Below, piece by piece: positions 1-9,343 of a stretch of 64,000 nt of DNA (within the stretch, counting starts at the first letter, position 1; every line of letters begins with the position of its first letter). The stretch is from Pseudomonas reinekei. Lineage in GTDB: Bacteria > Pseudomonadota > Gammaproteobacteria > Pseudomonadales > Pseudomonadaceae. The notes under the pieces are model-generated. The model was not told where the DNA came from. It was given only the letters and a program-made list of their open reading frames with translations, and did no database searches. The position numbers were made by a program, and so were the translations under genes. The stretch spans positions 310,001 to 374,000 of the forward strand of contig NZ_MSTQ01000004.1 in the NCBI RefSeq assembly GCF_001945365.1, read 5' to 3'.

Positions 1-197
1 GAAGTACCACCGACGCTGATCAACCGATTGATCTCGGAACTGAAGCCGACGCTGTAGAACTTCGAAGCGATCAACGAAGCCGCGACCACCACGCCATAGA
101 AGCCCAGCGCTTCATAGCCCAGGTAGTGGGTGATGGCCAACACCAGCAAAAACTTCGCGCCTAATGCCCCGCCGCGAAGCAATAGCCGAAATATCAT
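1..197 (-). CDS. Polysaccharide flippase (Wzx-like), N-terminal fragment
   Basis: Only the first 65 or so codons lie in the window; the gene runs off the left edge. The visible N-terminus reads MIFRLLLRGGALGAKFLLVL and continues as a hydrophobic membrane protein with a second segment (FYGVVVAASLIASKF). This fits the start of an MVF/PST-type oligosaccharide-lipid flippase, but the fragment is short, so the family call rests mainly on context. Its ATG (197-195) overlaps the stop of the upstream pyruvyl transferase gene in an ATGA arrangement, so the two are probably translationally coupled. In a Wzx/Wzy-type locus this protein would move lipid-linked repeat units across the inner membrane. Confidence 0.55.
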   Translation of the reverse strand, partial: MIFRLLLRGGALGAKFLLVLAITHYLGYEALGFYGVVVAASLIASKFYSVGFSSEINRLISVGGT

Positions 198-1306
198 CGA
201 ACGACACCTTTGATGATGTCGTCCATGGCCACGGTTTTCGCTTCGATCTCGCGACAGGTATCGGTCAGGCGTTTGCCGAAACCGGACAGTGCGTTCGGTG
301 CGTAGACCGTGTTGATAATGGTATCGACATCGATGTCGCCGCCGTTGATCACCCAGTCTTCCACGCCCATGTCCTGATAGGCGCCGAAGCCTTTGCGCTC
401 GTAGCTGATGTGGTACGCCGGGACGCCGGAGAGCAGCGATTCGATGGCGCCATGCAGGCGCACGGAAATCACCAGGTCCGGCTGATACTTGGCCAGCGTC
501 GCCTTCAACGGCAGCAGGTCTTCGGTAATGCCCAACTCGCGGTAGAACGCGCCGTCATCGTTACCGCGCACCGCGCTTTGCACCGCGCAAACCACTTTGC
601 TCTTGTTCTTCAAGCGCTGCAGCAGCAATTTCAAGTTGGCCACATAAGCGACTTTCTTTTCCTTGCTCCACTCCGGCGGCTTGCGCAGCACCACACACAC
701 CGTGGCCGGTGAAGAGGCGCAGCGGGTGAACTTGGGTTGCTGGAGGATTTTGCTTGCCAGGGACTGGACCGCCAGATCCGGCGCACGATAGACATTTTCG
801 CAGGCATCGAAAATCGCCGACGACCTGTTGTCACGCACAAACACCGCATCGGCGCTGGCGTAATGCTCGACAATCTTGCTGCTCTCGCCGTGGAACGGGC
901 CAATGCTTTGCGGCAGGTAGACCGACGGCACTTTGCTGAGGATCGCCGTTTCCAGTTGCTTGGCGTGACCAAGTTTCAACTTGATGTGTTCGAAGGCGCT
1001 TTTGGAGCGCATGTAGCCGCCGCCGACGCCGACTATCAAATCGGTTTTCTTCAACAGATCGGCGAGTCCGGCGTAGGACTGGTTGAGGAATACCGCTTGC
1101 TTGACCCGGCCCAGCCCCTTGGCCGCCATCACCGGCGCGTCGAAGCGCGGGTGCGGCAAGTAGCTGAAGGACTCTGGATCGGAGGCCACGACACTGATCG
1201 CAGTGTCGTCGCCAAAGTTTCGCTGCACCAGGGCAATGGCCAGATCCACGAGCAGACCGTCACCGGAGTTGGACGCACTGTAGCCATGCAAAATCGTTAC
1301 GTTCAT
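194..1306 (-). CDS. Polysaccharide pyruvyl transferase family protein
   Basis: A 370-residue cytoplasmic protein. The N-terminus (MNVTILHGYSASNSGDGLL) has the 'nNxGD' pattern of the polysaccharide pyruvyl transferase (CsaB/WcaK-like) family. A glycine-rich stretch (VGVGGGYMRS, about residues 92-101) and a late VRLHGAIESLLSGVP segment are also family features. Such enzymes transfer pyruvate from phosphoenolpyruvate to make ketals on sugars of exopolysaccharides or cell-wall polymers. It lies 15 bp after the GT4 gene and overlaps the flippase start, so it belongs to the exopolysaccharide operon. The sugar acceptor cannot be read from sequence. Confidence 0.85.
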   Translation of the reverse strand: MNVTILHGYSASNSGDGLLVDLAIALVQRNFGDDTAISVVASDPESFSYLPHPRFDAPVMAAKGLGRVKQAVFLNQSYAGLADLLKKTDLIVGVGGGYMRSKSAFEHIKLKLGHAKQLETAILSKVPSVYLPQSIGPFHGESSKIVEHYASADAVFVRDNRSSAIFDACENVYRAPDLAVQSLASKILQQPKFTRCASSPATVCVVLRKPPEWSKEKKVAYVANLKLLLQRLKNKSKVVCAVQSAVRGNDDGAFYRELGITEDLLPLKATLAKYQPDLVISVRLHGAIESLLSGVPAYHISYERKGFGAYQDMGVEDWVINGGDIDVDTIINTVYAPNALSGFGKRLTDTCREIEAKTVAMDDIIKGVVR

Positions 1307-1321
1307 ATGCTTGAGTTCTAC

Positions 1322-2404
1322 TTAAAAAGAGGGGGCGCGATACAGGTCATAGGTCTGGCGGATCATCAACGCGGCGCTGAAGCGCTCACGGACGATGCTG
1401 CGCCCTTCGCTGCCAAGGTCGAGCAACCGCGGCTTCTGGATTTTCTTCAGCACATCGGCGAGCGCCTGGTGATCCCCGCTGGGGAAGACGTAGCCGGACA
1501 CCTCGTTGGTGACCAACTCGGGCAGCGAGGTGCAGTTGCTGGCAATCACCGGCAAGCCCATGGCCATGCCTTCGAGCGGCACCATGGCAAAACCTTCCCA
1601 GCGACTCGGCACGATCAGCGCATCCGCTTTTCGATACAGCGCCTGGACTTCGTTCGGTGTCACCCACGGCAGGTATTCAACCCCTTCCATTGGCGGGCAC
1701 TCGACCGAATCTTCGTTCACGGCACTGCCCACCACAGTCAGTTTCAGATCGCTGCGCTGGACGTTGGCGAACGCCTTGAGCAACACGTCGAAGCCTTTCT
1801 GGTAGTCGAGACGACCAACGAACAGCAGATGAATCGGTTCGGGATTGCTCGCTTTGGCCGCTTCGTCCCGATGATGAATGCCGTTGTAGATCAGCTTCAT
1901 GCGTTTGCGCTGAATGCCGAATCGCGCGGCTTTATCCAGCTCGTACTGACTGACGCAAATGATCACGTCGGTGACCTTCTGCAACACCCGCTCGATCCAC
2001 GCATAGGCTTTTTGCTTGGTCGGCGAGCTTTCCATCAGGAACGAAAAGGCATGCGGGCAGTAGACAATTTTCGGCTTGCGCCAAGGTCGCAACAGCACGC
2101 ACACGCAACGCCCGATAACCCCGGAAAAGGTGCTGTGCAAATGCACGACATCGGGTTTTTCCTTGAGCATCACCTGGGTCAACCGCCAGGCGAAGCGCAG
2201 CAACGACGGGACATTGCGCCCGGTCCGGGCAAAGGTGCGGACTTGTTGCGCGGCAATCCCGTGCAGTTCCTTTTCCTGATCCTCAGGCACCAGATAGACC
2301 AGCTCATACTTGGCCGCGTCGCCTTCGGGTGAAGCTGAAATCGTGCGGATTACCGTCGCGACACCACCTTTGATTGTCTCAGCCACGTGCAATATTTTTT
2401 TCAC
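1322..2404 (-). CDS. GT4-family glycosyltransferase
   Basis: A 360-residue GT-B fold glycosyltransferase with a GTG start (2404-2402). Visible features are a glycine-rich N-terminal loop (KGGVATVI), the acceptor-side segment DVVHLHSTFSG, the hinge ICVSQYELDKA, the donor-side GRLDYQKGFDVLLKAF near residue 195, and the EX7E retaining motif in EGFAMVPLE. It probably adds one sugar from a nucleotide-sugar donor to the lipid-linked repeat unit at the inner face of the membrane. It lies 40 bp after wzc in the same operon. Donor and linkage are unknown. Confidence 0.88.
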   Translation of the reverse strand: MKKILHVAETIKGGVATVIRTISASPEGDAAKYELVYLVPEDQEKELHGIAAQQVRTFARTGRNVPSLLRFAWRLTQVMLKEKPDVVHLHSTFSGVIGRCVCVLLRPWRKPKIVYCPHAFSFLMESSPTKQKAYAWIERVLQKVTDVIICVSQYELDKAARFGIQRKRMKLIYNGIHHRDEAAKASNPEPIHLLFVGRLDYQKGFDVLLKAFANVQRSDLKLTVVGSAVNEDSVECPPMEGVEYLPWVTPNEVQALYRKADALIVPSRWEGFAMVPLEGMAMGLPVIASNCTSLPELVTNEVSGYVFPSGDHQALADVLKKIQKPRLLDLGSEGRSIVRERFSAALMIRQTYDLYRAPSF

Positions 2405-2444
2405 AAGTCACCCACTTCAAACATGAAAGAAAAATCGCTGACAC

Positions 2445-4694
2445 TCAGGATTTGTCGGACGCGTATTCGTAGTTGTAATAGCCGTAGCCGCCGTTGCCGT
2501 AGTAACTGGCCGCGCGCTTCTCGACACCGTTGAACACCGCGCCCTTCAACTCGATGCCGTTCTGGGCGAAGCGACGAATCGTCAGTTCGATCTCTTTGGC
2601 CGGGTTCACCCCGAAGCGCGTGACAATCAGGCTGATGCCCGCTTCACGACCGACAATCGCCGCATCGGTCACGGCCAGCAGCGGCGGCGTATCGATGATC
2701 ACCAGGTCGTAGCGCTCGCTGAGTTGCGCCAGCAGTTCGCGGAAGTTGGCGTGCATCAACAGCTCGGAAGGATTGGGCGGAACCTGGCCACGACTGATGA
2801 AATGCAAGTTGTCGACTTCGACTCTATTGATCGCCTGCTCAATGCTGCAGCGCTTGACCAGCAGGTCGGACAAACCGTTGGTAATCGGTGTATTCAGGGT
2901 TTTGTGCAGATGGCCCTTGCGCATGTCGGCGTCGATCAGCACCACGCGCTGTCCGCTTTGCGCCATGACTGCCGCGAGGTTGGAAGAAACGAAGGTCTTG
3001 CCGACCTGCGGGCTCGGGCCGGAAATCATGATGCGGTTGTTGGTCGAATCGAGCCCGGCAAAGTGCAGGCAGGTGCGCAAGCTGCGAATCGACTCGATGG
3101 ACAGATCCGTCGGGTTGCGCAGGGCCAGCAGGTAGGCCGGTTTGTCCACGCCGTCCCGGGCGCGACCTTTTTTGCTGTCCTCTTCCTGCTGCAACGCGCT
3201 GTAGGGAATCGAAGCGTACACCGGCAAACCGAGTTGCTCGATGGCTTCCGGCCCTTCCAGCCCGCGACTCAGGGATTTGCGCAGCAACACCAGCGCGACC
3301 CCGAAAAACGCTCCGAGGAAAGTTGCGATCAGCACGATCAAGGCTTTCTTCGGTTTGACCGGGCTGGTCAGGTCGACGTCCGCGCTGTCGATCAAGCGCA
3401 CATTGCCCACTGCCCCCGCCCGGACAATGTCCAGCTCCTGGGATTTGTTCAGCAGTTGCGTGTAGATCTGCGACGCCACTTCCACATCGCGGGTCAGGTT
3501 CAGCAACTCTTGTTGCGTGGCAGGCAAGTCCTGGGCTTTGCTCTCCAGCGCCTTCTGTTGCTGGGTCAGCTCGCCGAGCTGGGTCATCAGCGCGCGATAC
3601 GCCGGGTGCTGCCGGGTGAACTTGCGGTCCAGTTCCGCCTGTTGCATTTTCAGCTCGGAGATCCGCGTGTCCAGGCTGACGACCTGTTCCAGCACCGATT
3701 GGGTCTCGAGGGAAATATTGACCGTCTTGCCACGGGTTTGATAACGGTTGAGCGCATCGCTGGCCTTGGCCAGATCACGCTTGACCTGGGGCAACTGGCC
3801 TTGCAGGAATTGCAGGCTCTGCGCCGCTTCCGCCGAGGTGCGCTGCACGTTCTGCTGCACATACAACGCAGCGATCTTGTTGAGGATTTTCACCGCCTCA
3901 GCCGCATCGGAGCTCGCCAGGGCCAAACGGATGATTCCCGATTCCTTACCTTGCTCGGAAATATCCAGCGCTTCCTGATACCCCTGAATGGTCACGATCC
4001 GTGGATTGCGCACCACTTCAAAACGCGTGCCTGGGTTCGCCGACAGCTGAGCGATCAACCCCTCTACGCCGTCCTGGGCGAACGCCTGTCCAGCAACACC
4101 TTCCGCCAGCAGGTTGTCGTTCTCATCAAACAACTGGAATCGATGCTGCTCACCGGCAACCAGCGTGAGTTTCTTGCCCAGCAGTTCTTTGGGCAGATTG
4201 AGCCGGGTGATCTCCAGGCGTTCACCGCCCCAGGCGTAGCTGTCGAGACCGAAACGTGGCGCCGCGACACTGAACTCGGTCTCGCCGCGATAACGCCGGG
4301 CGAGAAAGCCACCAATGACCGGGAAAGTGTTGGGCGTGACGTCGATATCAAGGCGCAGGTCGTCGACCGTTTTGCCGATCACCGCGCGGGACTTGATGAT
4401 GCCGATCTCGGTCACCGAGGGCGATTGCCCCCCGAGCATGCTGTTGAGATCGGAGAACCCGAGCATGTCGTTCTTCTTCGGTTCGACCTGCACCAGCGCG
4501 TTCGCCAGGTACACCGGCGTCGCCAATACCGCATAGGCAACCCCGGTCACCATGAAGGCGCCGGTGAGCGCGCCGATCAACCATTTCTGATCGATCAAAC
4601 TGCCAAATATGCCGAGAAGATCAATGCTGTCTTGATCGTTGTCACGGGTGCCGATTACGGACGGTAACTGCATAAGTCTGTTCTTACCATTCAT
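2445..4694 (-). CDS. wzc: Wzc-type polysaccharide co-polymerase and tyrosine autokinase
   Basis: A 749-residue BY-kinase. The N-terminal Wzz/chain-length domain has a first membrane segment around residues 36-55, followed by a long coiled-coil periplasmic part (about 280-400) and a second membrane helix before residue 480. The cytoplasmic kinase has Walker A (SGPSPQVGKTF, about 557-567), Walker A' (VVLIDADMRKG) and Walker B (DLVIIDTPPLL). The tail carries seven tyrosines (about 731-744), the usual autophosphorylation cluster. It should control chain length and export by cycling phosphorylation with the Wzb phosphatase encoded just upstream (18-bp gap). An in-frame ATG at 4673 (MQLPS) is an alternative start. 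Confidence 0.93.
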   Translation of the reverse strand: MNGKNRLMQLPSVIGTRDNDQDSIDLLGIFGSLIDQKWLIGALTGAFMVTGVAYAVLATPVYLANALVQVEPKKNDMLGFSDLNSMLGGQSPSVTEIGIIKSRAVIGKTVDDLRLDIDVTPNTFPVIGGFLARRYRGETEFSVAAPRFGLDSYAWGGERLEITRLNLPKELLGKKLTLVAGEQHRFQLFDENDNLLAEGVAGQAFAQDGVEGLIAQLSANPGTRFEVVRNPRIVTIQGYQEALDISEQGKESGIIRLALASSDAAEAVKILNKIAALYVQQNVQRTSAEAAQSLQFLQGQLPQVKRDLAKASDALNRYQTRGKTVNISLETQSVLEQVVSLDTRISELKMQQAELDRKFTRQHPAYRALMTQLGELTQQQKALESKAQDLPATQQELLNLTRDVEVASQIYTQLLNKSQELDIVRAGAVGNVRLIDSADVDLTSPVKPKKALIVLIATFLGAFFGVALVLLRKSLSRGLEGPEAIEQLGLPVYASIPYSALQQEEDSKKGRARDGVDKPAYLLALRNPTDLSIESIRSLRTCLHFAGLDSTNNRIMISGPSPQVGKTFVSSNLAAVMAQSGQRVVLIDADMRKGHLHKTLNTPITNGLSDLLVKRCSIEQAINRVEVDNLHFISRGQVPPNPSELLMHANFRELLAQLSERYDLVIIDTPPLLAVTDAAIVGREAGISLIVTRFGVNPAKEIELTIRRFAQNGIELKGAVFNGVEKRAASYYGNGGYGYYNYEYASDKS

Positions 4695-4712
4695 TGATCT
4701 GAAGAATATTTA

Positions 4713-5153
4713 TCAACGCGCGAGGCGTTGCGCCCATGAGCTAACAGCATCTTCAATCAATGCATGGGCATGAATAAAAGCGGCCTTGCCTCGACGATAC
4801 GGGTCTTGTATTTCGCGCTCGCTCTGCCACTTACCGAGCAGAAAAACTTTGCCCCTCGCGTGAGAGGCAATCTTCAATACTTGTTTTACATGCTCTTTTT
4901 CCATGACCAGAATCAGGTCTGCTTCATTGACGATGTCCGGTGTCAATTGCCGCGCCGTGAACGCTTCGGCGCAGTGCCCATGGTCTTCGAGAATTTGCCG
5001 GGCCGACGCTTCCATGGACTCGCCAACCCTTGCGGACAGGCCTGCGGAGGTCACCGTGATCGCTGAAGAGGCCAGCGCGTTACGCAGCAAAAGCTCTGCT
5101 GTCGGACTTCGGCATATATTGCCCACGCAGACGACAAGGATCTTTCTGAACAA
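4713..5153 (-). CDS. wzb: Low-molecular-weight protein tyrosine phosphatase (Wzb-like)
   Basis: A 146-residue LMW-PTP. The catalytic P-loop CX5R is plain at the N-terminus (CVGNICRS, Cys9-Arg15), and the late general-acid region has IQDPYRRG, matching the family DPY. It should dephosphorylate the tyrosine-rich tail of the Wzc-like kinase, which follows 18 bp downstream. It is the first gene of the leftward exopolysaccharide operon and diverges from a secreted glycoside hydrolase; the 293-bp gap between them must hold both promoters, though I could not place either securely. Confidence 0.93.
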   Translation of the reverse strand: MFRKILVVCVGNICRSPTAELLLRNALASSAITVTSAGLSARVGESMEASARQILEDHGHCAEAFTARQLTPDIVNEADLILVMEKEHVKQVLKIASHARGKVFLLGKWQSEREIQDPYRRGKAAFIHAHALIEDAVSSWAQRLAR

Positions 5154-5446
5154 GGTTTTACTTTCCCGTGTAATGTCAAACGGCCAACATCTCGAGAGGA
5201 TCTTAATGAACCCTCAGGATCTTCCTGAACTCAGAAATAGATTCGACCTGTTAGTACCGGAGCATTAAGTACCACAGCGCTCAAAAGCCCCCCAACCACA
5301 ATTACCGGACTAAAAATAACTGTGATTTTCAGCTCATGGTTTTCCGACAAAAAATAACATTCGTGCACTTCATACCTCCTTCATTATCGAAACATAAGTA
5401 AAGAGATATCTATTCGAAGTTGTCACTTCTCATCAGGAGAGCAGAC

Positions 5447-6409
5447 ATGAAATCAGCACATCTCAAAGGACTCGGCGCGCTGACACTGATAGCGCTGGGT
5501 GCGACGACTCAGGTTCACGCCAGCGAACTGTTCCCTAACCTCCCCACCCGGACCGTTGGCGTGCAGGTCAAGATTCAGAACTTTTCCGCCGCCGACGCCG
5601 GGCAGATCAAAGCGGCCGGTTTCAGCTTTGTGCGCTTCGGTGTATGGAGCGACAGCCTGGGCAGTGCGAAATATCAGAAACAGGTCAGCGATGCCTTTGC
5701 GGCCGCCAGGTCCGCTGGCCTGCCGGTGCTGTTGACCGTGCGCGCCATCAAGCCGTTGATGACCGCGTCAGGCAACCTCAGTGAACTGGCAACCGCTGGC
5801 GAATCCTTCGCCAACACCGTGACAAAGCTGGAAACGTCCTACAGCACTCAACTCGTGGCCATTGAAATCTGGAACGAGCCGGACCTCGAAACCTATTGGC
5901 CGACGCGCAATTTCGACACGACCTTCGTGCCGTTCATGAGCGCCATGTGCAAGTCGCTGCAAGACAAACCGCAAGCGACGCCCCGAGTGGGCTTCGGCTT
6001 CGCCCGCCCACCGACGGCCGGATCTGCATCGACCGTGGCGCTGAACCGCATCGTCAGCGAATACCCCAAATGCCTGAACGCCATTTCCTACCACCCCTAT
6101 GGCATGACAAGCACACAGATCAGCAACGCGCAGGCGTTTATCCAGCAGAACTTCCATCTGCCGGGCGTGATCAGCGAATGGGGCATTTCGGCACTCGCCT
6201 CCAACGGCGGCGTCGAAGGACAAGCCAGCAAAATCGGCTCGTTCATAGCCGATGTAAAAAAGCTCAACATCCCGCTGACCTCCATCTATGAATGGAAAAA
6301 CAGCGACTCAGGCAGCAACGACCGGGAGAAGAATTTCGGTTTGCTGACCTCCGACGGGCAGCCGAAACCGGCAAGAATCACCGTCGAAAGTCAATTCAAT
6401 GCAGAGTAA
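5447..6409 (+). CDS. Secreted clan-A (GH39/GH5-like) glycoside hydrolase
   Basis: A 320-residue protein. The ATG at 5447 is preceded by AGGAGA (5435-5440), which favours it over an upstream in-frame start. A Sec signal peptide (MKSAHLKGLGALTLIALGA...VHAS) leads into a TIM-barrel hydrolase. The clan-A acid/base is in EIWNEPD (Glu144) and the nucleophile in ISEWGISA (Glu244); HPYG near residue 216 also fits. It resembles PslG-type periplasmic glycosidases that trim exopolysaccharide during export. Its position opposite wzb-wzc supports action on the polymer made by that locus. Substrate and precise GH family are inferred. Confidence 0.85.
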   Translation: MKSAHLKGLGALTLIALGATTQVHASELFPNLPTRTVGVQVKIQNFSAADAGQIKAAGFSFVRFGVWSDSLGSAKYQKQVSDAFAAARSAGLPVLLTVRAIKPLMTASGNLSELATAGESFANTVTKLETSYSTQLVAIEIWNEPDLETYWPTRNFDTTFVPFMSAMCKSLQDKPQATPRVGFGFARPPTAGSASTVALNRIVSEYPKCLNAISYHPYGMTSTQISNAQAFIQQNFHLPGVISEWGISALASNGGVEGQASKIGSFIADVKKLNIPLTSIYEWKNSDSGSNDREKNFGLLTSDGQPKPARITVESQFNAE

Positions 6410-6610
6410 GCCTGCGCAACCGATCTGTGCGCAGGTCGGTTGCTTTGAACCTGTGAGTTGTTTTGGCATCGTATTCATCGACACCGCGCCCCACCTTTCA
6501 AACAATCGTTTTCAGGTTGTTGCCGCAGGGGCCATCGATACACGTACACACCCTTGAGTGGCTGTCAGCGCTCGGGTAATGTCATCAGACCCATAGGACA
6601 GAGCACGCCC

Positions 6611-7537
6611 ATGACTTCCAAGCTGGAACAACTCAAACAAATGACCACCGTGGTTGCCGACACCGGCGACTTCGAAGCGATCGCCCGCGTCAAGCCGGTA
6701 GACGCTACCACCAACCCTTCCCTGCTGCTCAAGGCCGCTGCCATCCCCGCTTACGCCGAGCTGCTCAATGCTTGCGTCAGCGACTGCAAGGGCGATGTAG
6801 GCCTGGCCAGCGACCGTTTTGGCGTCGCGGTAGGGCAAGAAATCCTCAAGGTGATCCCGGGGCGTATTTCCACCGAAGTGGATGCGCGCCTGTCGTTCGA
6901 CACTGACGCCGTATTGAAGCGTGCGCACCGTCTGATCGAGCTGTACGAAACGGCGGGTATTGGCCGCGACCGCGTGCTGATCAAGATTGCCTCCACCTGG
7001 GAAGGCATCCGTGCTGCCGAGATCCTCGAAAAGGAAGGCATCCAGACCAACCTGACCCTGTTGTTCTCCTTCGCTCAGGCCGCCGCATGTGCCGACGCCG
7101 GTGTGTTCCTGATTTCGCCGTTCGTGGGCCGCATCTACGACTGGTACAAGAAAGCCACCGGTAACGAGTTTACCGGCGCGGATGATCCGGGCGTGCAATC
7201 GGTGACCCGCATCTACAACTATTACAAGGCCAACGACTACAAAACCGTCGTGATGGGCGCAAGCTTCCGTAACCTGGGCCAGATTGAACAACTGGCGGGT
7301 TGCGACCGCCTGACCATCAGCCCGGACCTGATCGACAAGCTGGCGGCGGATACCGGCAAGCTGGAACGCAAACTGGCGCCGGGCCAGGCCGGTGAAGCGC
7401 GCCTGACCCTGAACGAAGCGCAGTTCCGCTGGTTGTCCAACGAAGACGCCATGGCGACCGAGAAACTGGCTGAAGGCATTCGTCAGTTTGCTCGTGACCA
7501 GGAAAAGCTTGAGGCGTTGCTGCAAGCCAAGCTGTGA
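6611..7537 (+). CDS. tal: Transaldolase
   Basis: A 308-residue class I aldolase of the non-oxidative pentose phosphate pathway that moves a dihydroxyacetone unit between sedoheptulose-7-phosphate and glyceraldehyde-3-phosphate. Family motifs include [12 protein letters not shown] near residue 31, the Schiff-base lysine in [11 protein letters not shown] (Lys125 by my count) and [12 protein letters not shown] start at 6611 ([10 protein letters not shown]), the family N-terminus, rather than the longer open frame. A strong terminator follows at 7561-7591. Confidence 0.97.
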   Translation: MTSKLEQLKQMTTVVADTGDFEAIARVKPVDATTNPSLLLKAAAIPAYAELLNACVSDCKGDVGLASDRFGVAVGQEILKVIPGRISTEVDARLSFDTDAVLKRAHRLIELYETAGIGRDRVLIKIASTWEGIRAAEILEKEGIQTNLTLLFSFAQAAACADAGVFLISPFVGRIYDWYKKATGNEFTGADDPGVQSVTRIYNYYKANDYKTVVMGASFRNLGQIEQLAGCDRLTISPDLIDKLAADTGKLERKLAPGQAGEARLTLNEAQFRWLSNEDAMATEKLAEGIRQFARDQEKLEALLQAKL

Positions 7538-7560
7538 TCTGAGCTACCGTGATGCAAAAA

Positions 7561-7591
7561 GGGCGAACCCTGTCGGGTTCGCCCTTTTTTT
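7561..7591. terminator. Rho-independent terminator after tal
   Basis: A perfect 10-bp stem GGGCGAACCC / GGGTTCGCCC with a TGTC loop is followed by seven Ts. Five As precede it, so it may also work for leftward rssC transcription. Confidence 0.92.
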
Positions 7592-7615
7592 GCGGCTTTG
7601 TGGCAAATGATGATG

Positions 7616-7645
7616 TGTGGCGAGGGAGCTTGCTCCCTCGCCACA
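7616..7645. repeat. REP palindrome (Pseudomonas type)
   Basis: A 30-bp perfect palindrome with 14-bp arms (TGTGGCGAGGGAGC) and a TT centre lies in the tail-to-tail gap between tal and rssC. A near copy with one substitution is at 56430-56459. Confidence 0.85.
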
Positions 7646-7659
7646 GGCTAGCGGTGTGC

Positions 7660-8142
7660 TTAGTGCCGCTCCAGCGCATTCACCAGGTCATGGAACGCTT
7701 CACGATTGGAATCGTTCAGGCCCATGAGGATCTTGTGCGCTTCGAGCACTTTGATTCGCACCACTTCTTCGGACTGATCCTGGTCTGGCAGGTCGTCCAG
7801 GCACTCCGGGCACGGCACAGGCTTGTCAACGATGTTGAACACCTGCTCGAAGCCCATGGACTGCAGAAGACGGGTAATGTCTTCATGGGTGGTGACGACG
7901 GTCGGCAGCAGGCCGACCTTTTGCCGCGAAAGGATCGACAGCTTGGCCAGAAGGCCAAGGGTGGTGCTGTCGATGCTGCGGGTTTCGGTCAGGTCGATCA
8001 CGATGGCGTTGAAGTTCAACGCGGTGAAGATCCGATCAATAGTCGCATCCAACGCCGAACACAGGGTCAGGCGAACTTCACCGACGAACTTCAGGACAAA
8101 GGTGCCGTCCTGCTCGGCGAACTGGATTCTACCGGTACTCAT
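7660..8142 (-). CDS. rssC: STAS-domain anti-sigma factor antagonist RssC
   Basis: A 160-residue protein with a STAS fold in its first 100 residues. The phosphorylatable serine motif is DSTTLGLLAKL (Ser59), the hallmark of SpoIIAA/RsbV-like antagonists. The C-terminal 60 residues are extra and include a CPEC pair (PVPCPECLDDL). Its ATG overlaps the rssB stop as ATGA, so the two are coupled. The RssB PP2C domain probably dephosphorylates this serine, controlling partner binding; the partner is not visible here. The tal-rssC-rssB-mlaA order supports the name. Confidence 0.85.
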   Translation of the reverse strand: MSTGRIQFAEQDGTFVLKFVGEVRLTLCSALDATIDRIFTALNFNAIVIDLTETRSIDSTTLGLLAKLSILSRQKVGLLPTVVTTHEDITRLLQSMGFEQVFNIVDKPVPCPECLDDLPDQDQSEEVVRIKVLEAHKILMGLNDSNREAFHDLVNALERH

Positions 8143-9323
8143 TGAAGATTCCTGCTCAACACCAACAGGGCGATATCATCCGGCATCTCCCCTAGCGTGG
8201 CCAATCCAAAAACCTGCCGCAGACCATCCAGGCTGCCGCCCGCTGCCTTGACCCGTTGGGGCAACGCAGCTTCTTTTTCTTTGAGTGTGGGTTCTGGCAA
8301 AAGGTCCAGAATGCCATCAGACATCAGCGTCAGGCTGAATGTCGGCGGCAGCTCCAGCACGTGGTCTTCATAAGTGGCTTCATTGAAGAGGCCAACCGGC
8401 AAACCACGCCCTTCCAGATAACGAACACTGTCGGGTGTGTACAACACTGGCAACGGCAAATGACCGCCGATGCTATAGGTCAACAAACCTGTCTCCTCGT
8501 CGATGACTCCACCGACCATTGTGACGTGTTTACCCAGCTTACAACTGATCAGGCCCCGGTTGATATGACCAAGGACTTCTGAAGGCTTGAATTCCGGCAA
8601 TGTGCCGCTGCGCTTGGATTCGAACAACAAGCGCGTGGTCATGAATTTCAACAGCACGGTAACGAACGCTGAAGAGGCACCATGACCGGAAACATCCGCC
8701 AGGTAGAACGCAACCCGGCGCTCGTCGACCCGGAAGTAGTCGACGAAATCACCCGACAGGTACAGCGACGGGATGATCTGGTGGGCAAACCTGAACTCGT
8801 CGATGGTCCAGGGGCTGACCGGCAACATGTTCATCTGCACCTGGCGACCGGCGTTCTGGTCTTCCTGGAGCAGGTTCAGGCTGGCGGCGAGCTCGCGGTT
8901 GGCCTTCTCCAGCTTCTCGCGGTAACGCTGGTTCTCCAGCAGCAGACGCGCTCGATCCAGGGCCCGACGCACCGAGTGCTCGAGCACCGCCAGATCTTCG
9001 AGAGGCTTGATCAGGTAATCCGCCGCGCCCAGGCGCAATGCCTCGACCGCGTCATTCATCACGCCGGCACCGGACACCACGATCACCGGCGTTTGCGGGG
9101 AAAGTTCGGTCACCTGACGAATGAGTTCGAGTCCGCCCATCTGCGGCATGCGCAGATCGCAGATGACCAGATCGGGCTTGTCTTGCTCGAATACCTGAAG
9201 ACCCTGCTGACCATTGCTGGCCTGCAAGACGCTGAAACCACTGTCTTCCAAATAGGCGGCGAGGCTCTCGCGCACTACTTCGTCATCATCGATTATCAGC
9301 AGCGTGGCACTGGTTTTTGGCAT
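8139..9323 (-). CDS. rssB: Response regulator with PP2C phosphatase output, RssB
   Basis: A 394-residue protein. The receiver domain (1-125) has the acidic pocket (IDDDE), phospho-acceptor Asp56 (VICDLRMPQ) and Lys106 (YLIKPLED). A helical linker (125-165) leads to a SpoIIE/PP2C-type phosphatase domain (about 185-394; SGDFVDYF, DVSGHG, LMSDGILD). In E. coli RssB delivers RpoS to ClpXP and its C-terminal domain is degenerate; here the phosphatase metal-binding aspartates appear intact, so serine phosphatase activity on RssC is likely. Whether it also acts on RpoS is inference. Confidence 0.88.
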   Translation of the reverse strand: MPKTSATLLIIDDDEVVRESLAAYLEDSGFSVLQASNGQQGLQVFEQDKPDLVICDLRMPQMGGLELIRQVTELSPQTPVIVVSGAGVMNDAVEALRLGAADYLIKPLEDLAVLEHSVRRALDRARLLLENQRYREKLEKANRELAASLNLLQEDQNAGRQVQMNMLPVSPWTIDEFRFAHQIIPSLYLSGDFVDYFRVDERRVAFYLADVSGHGASSAFVTVLLKFMTTRLLFESKRSGTLPEFKPSEVLGHINRGLISCKLGKHVTMVGGVIDEETGLLTYSIGGHLPLPVLYTPDSVRYLEGRGLPVGLFNEATYEDHVLELPPTFSLTLMSDGILDLLPEPTLKEKEAALPQRVKAAGGSLDGLRQVFGLATLGEMPDDIALLVLSRNLQ

Positions 9324-9343
9324 GTGGGCAAACGGCGCCAGAA

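Noticed and set aside
737..4667. Long plus-strand open frames (531 and 647 residues) opposite the EPS genes
   Set aside because: They have His/Gln/Arg-rich shadow composition and no recognisable domain, while the minus-strand genes have clear motifs.
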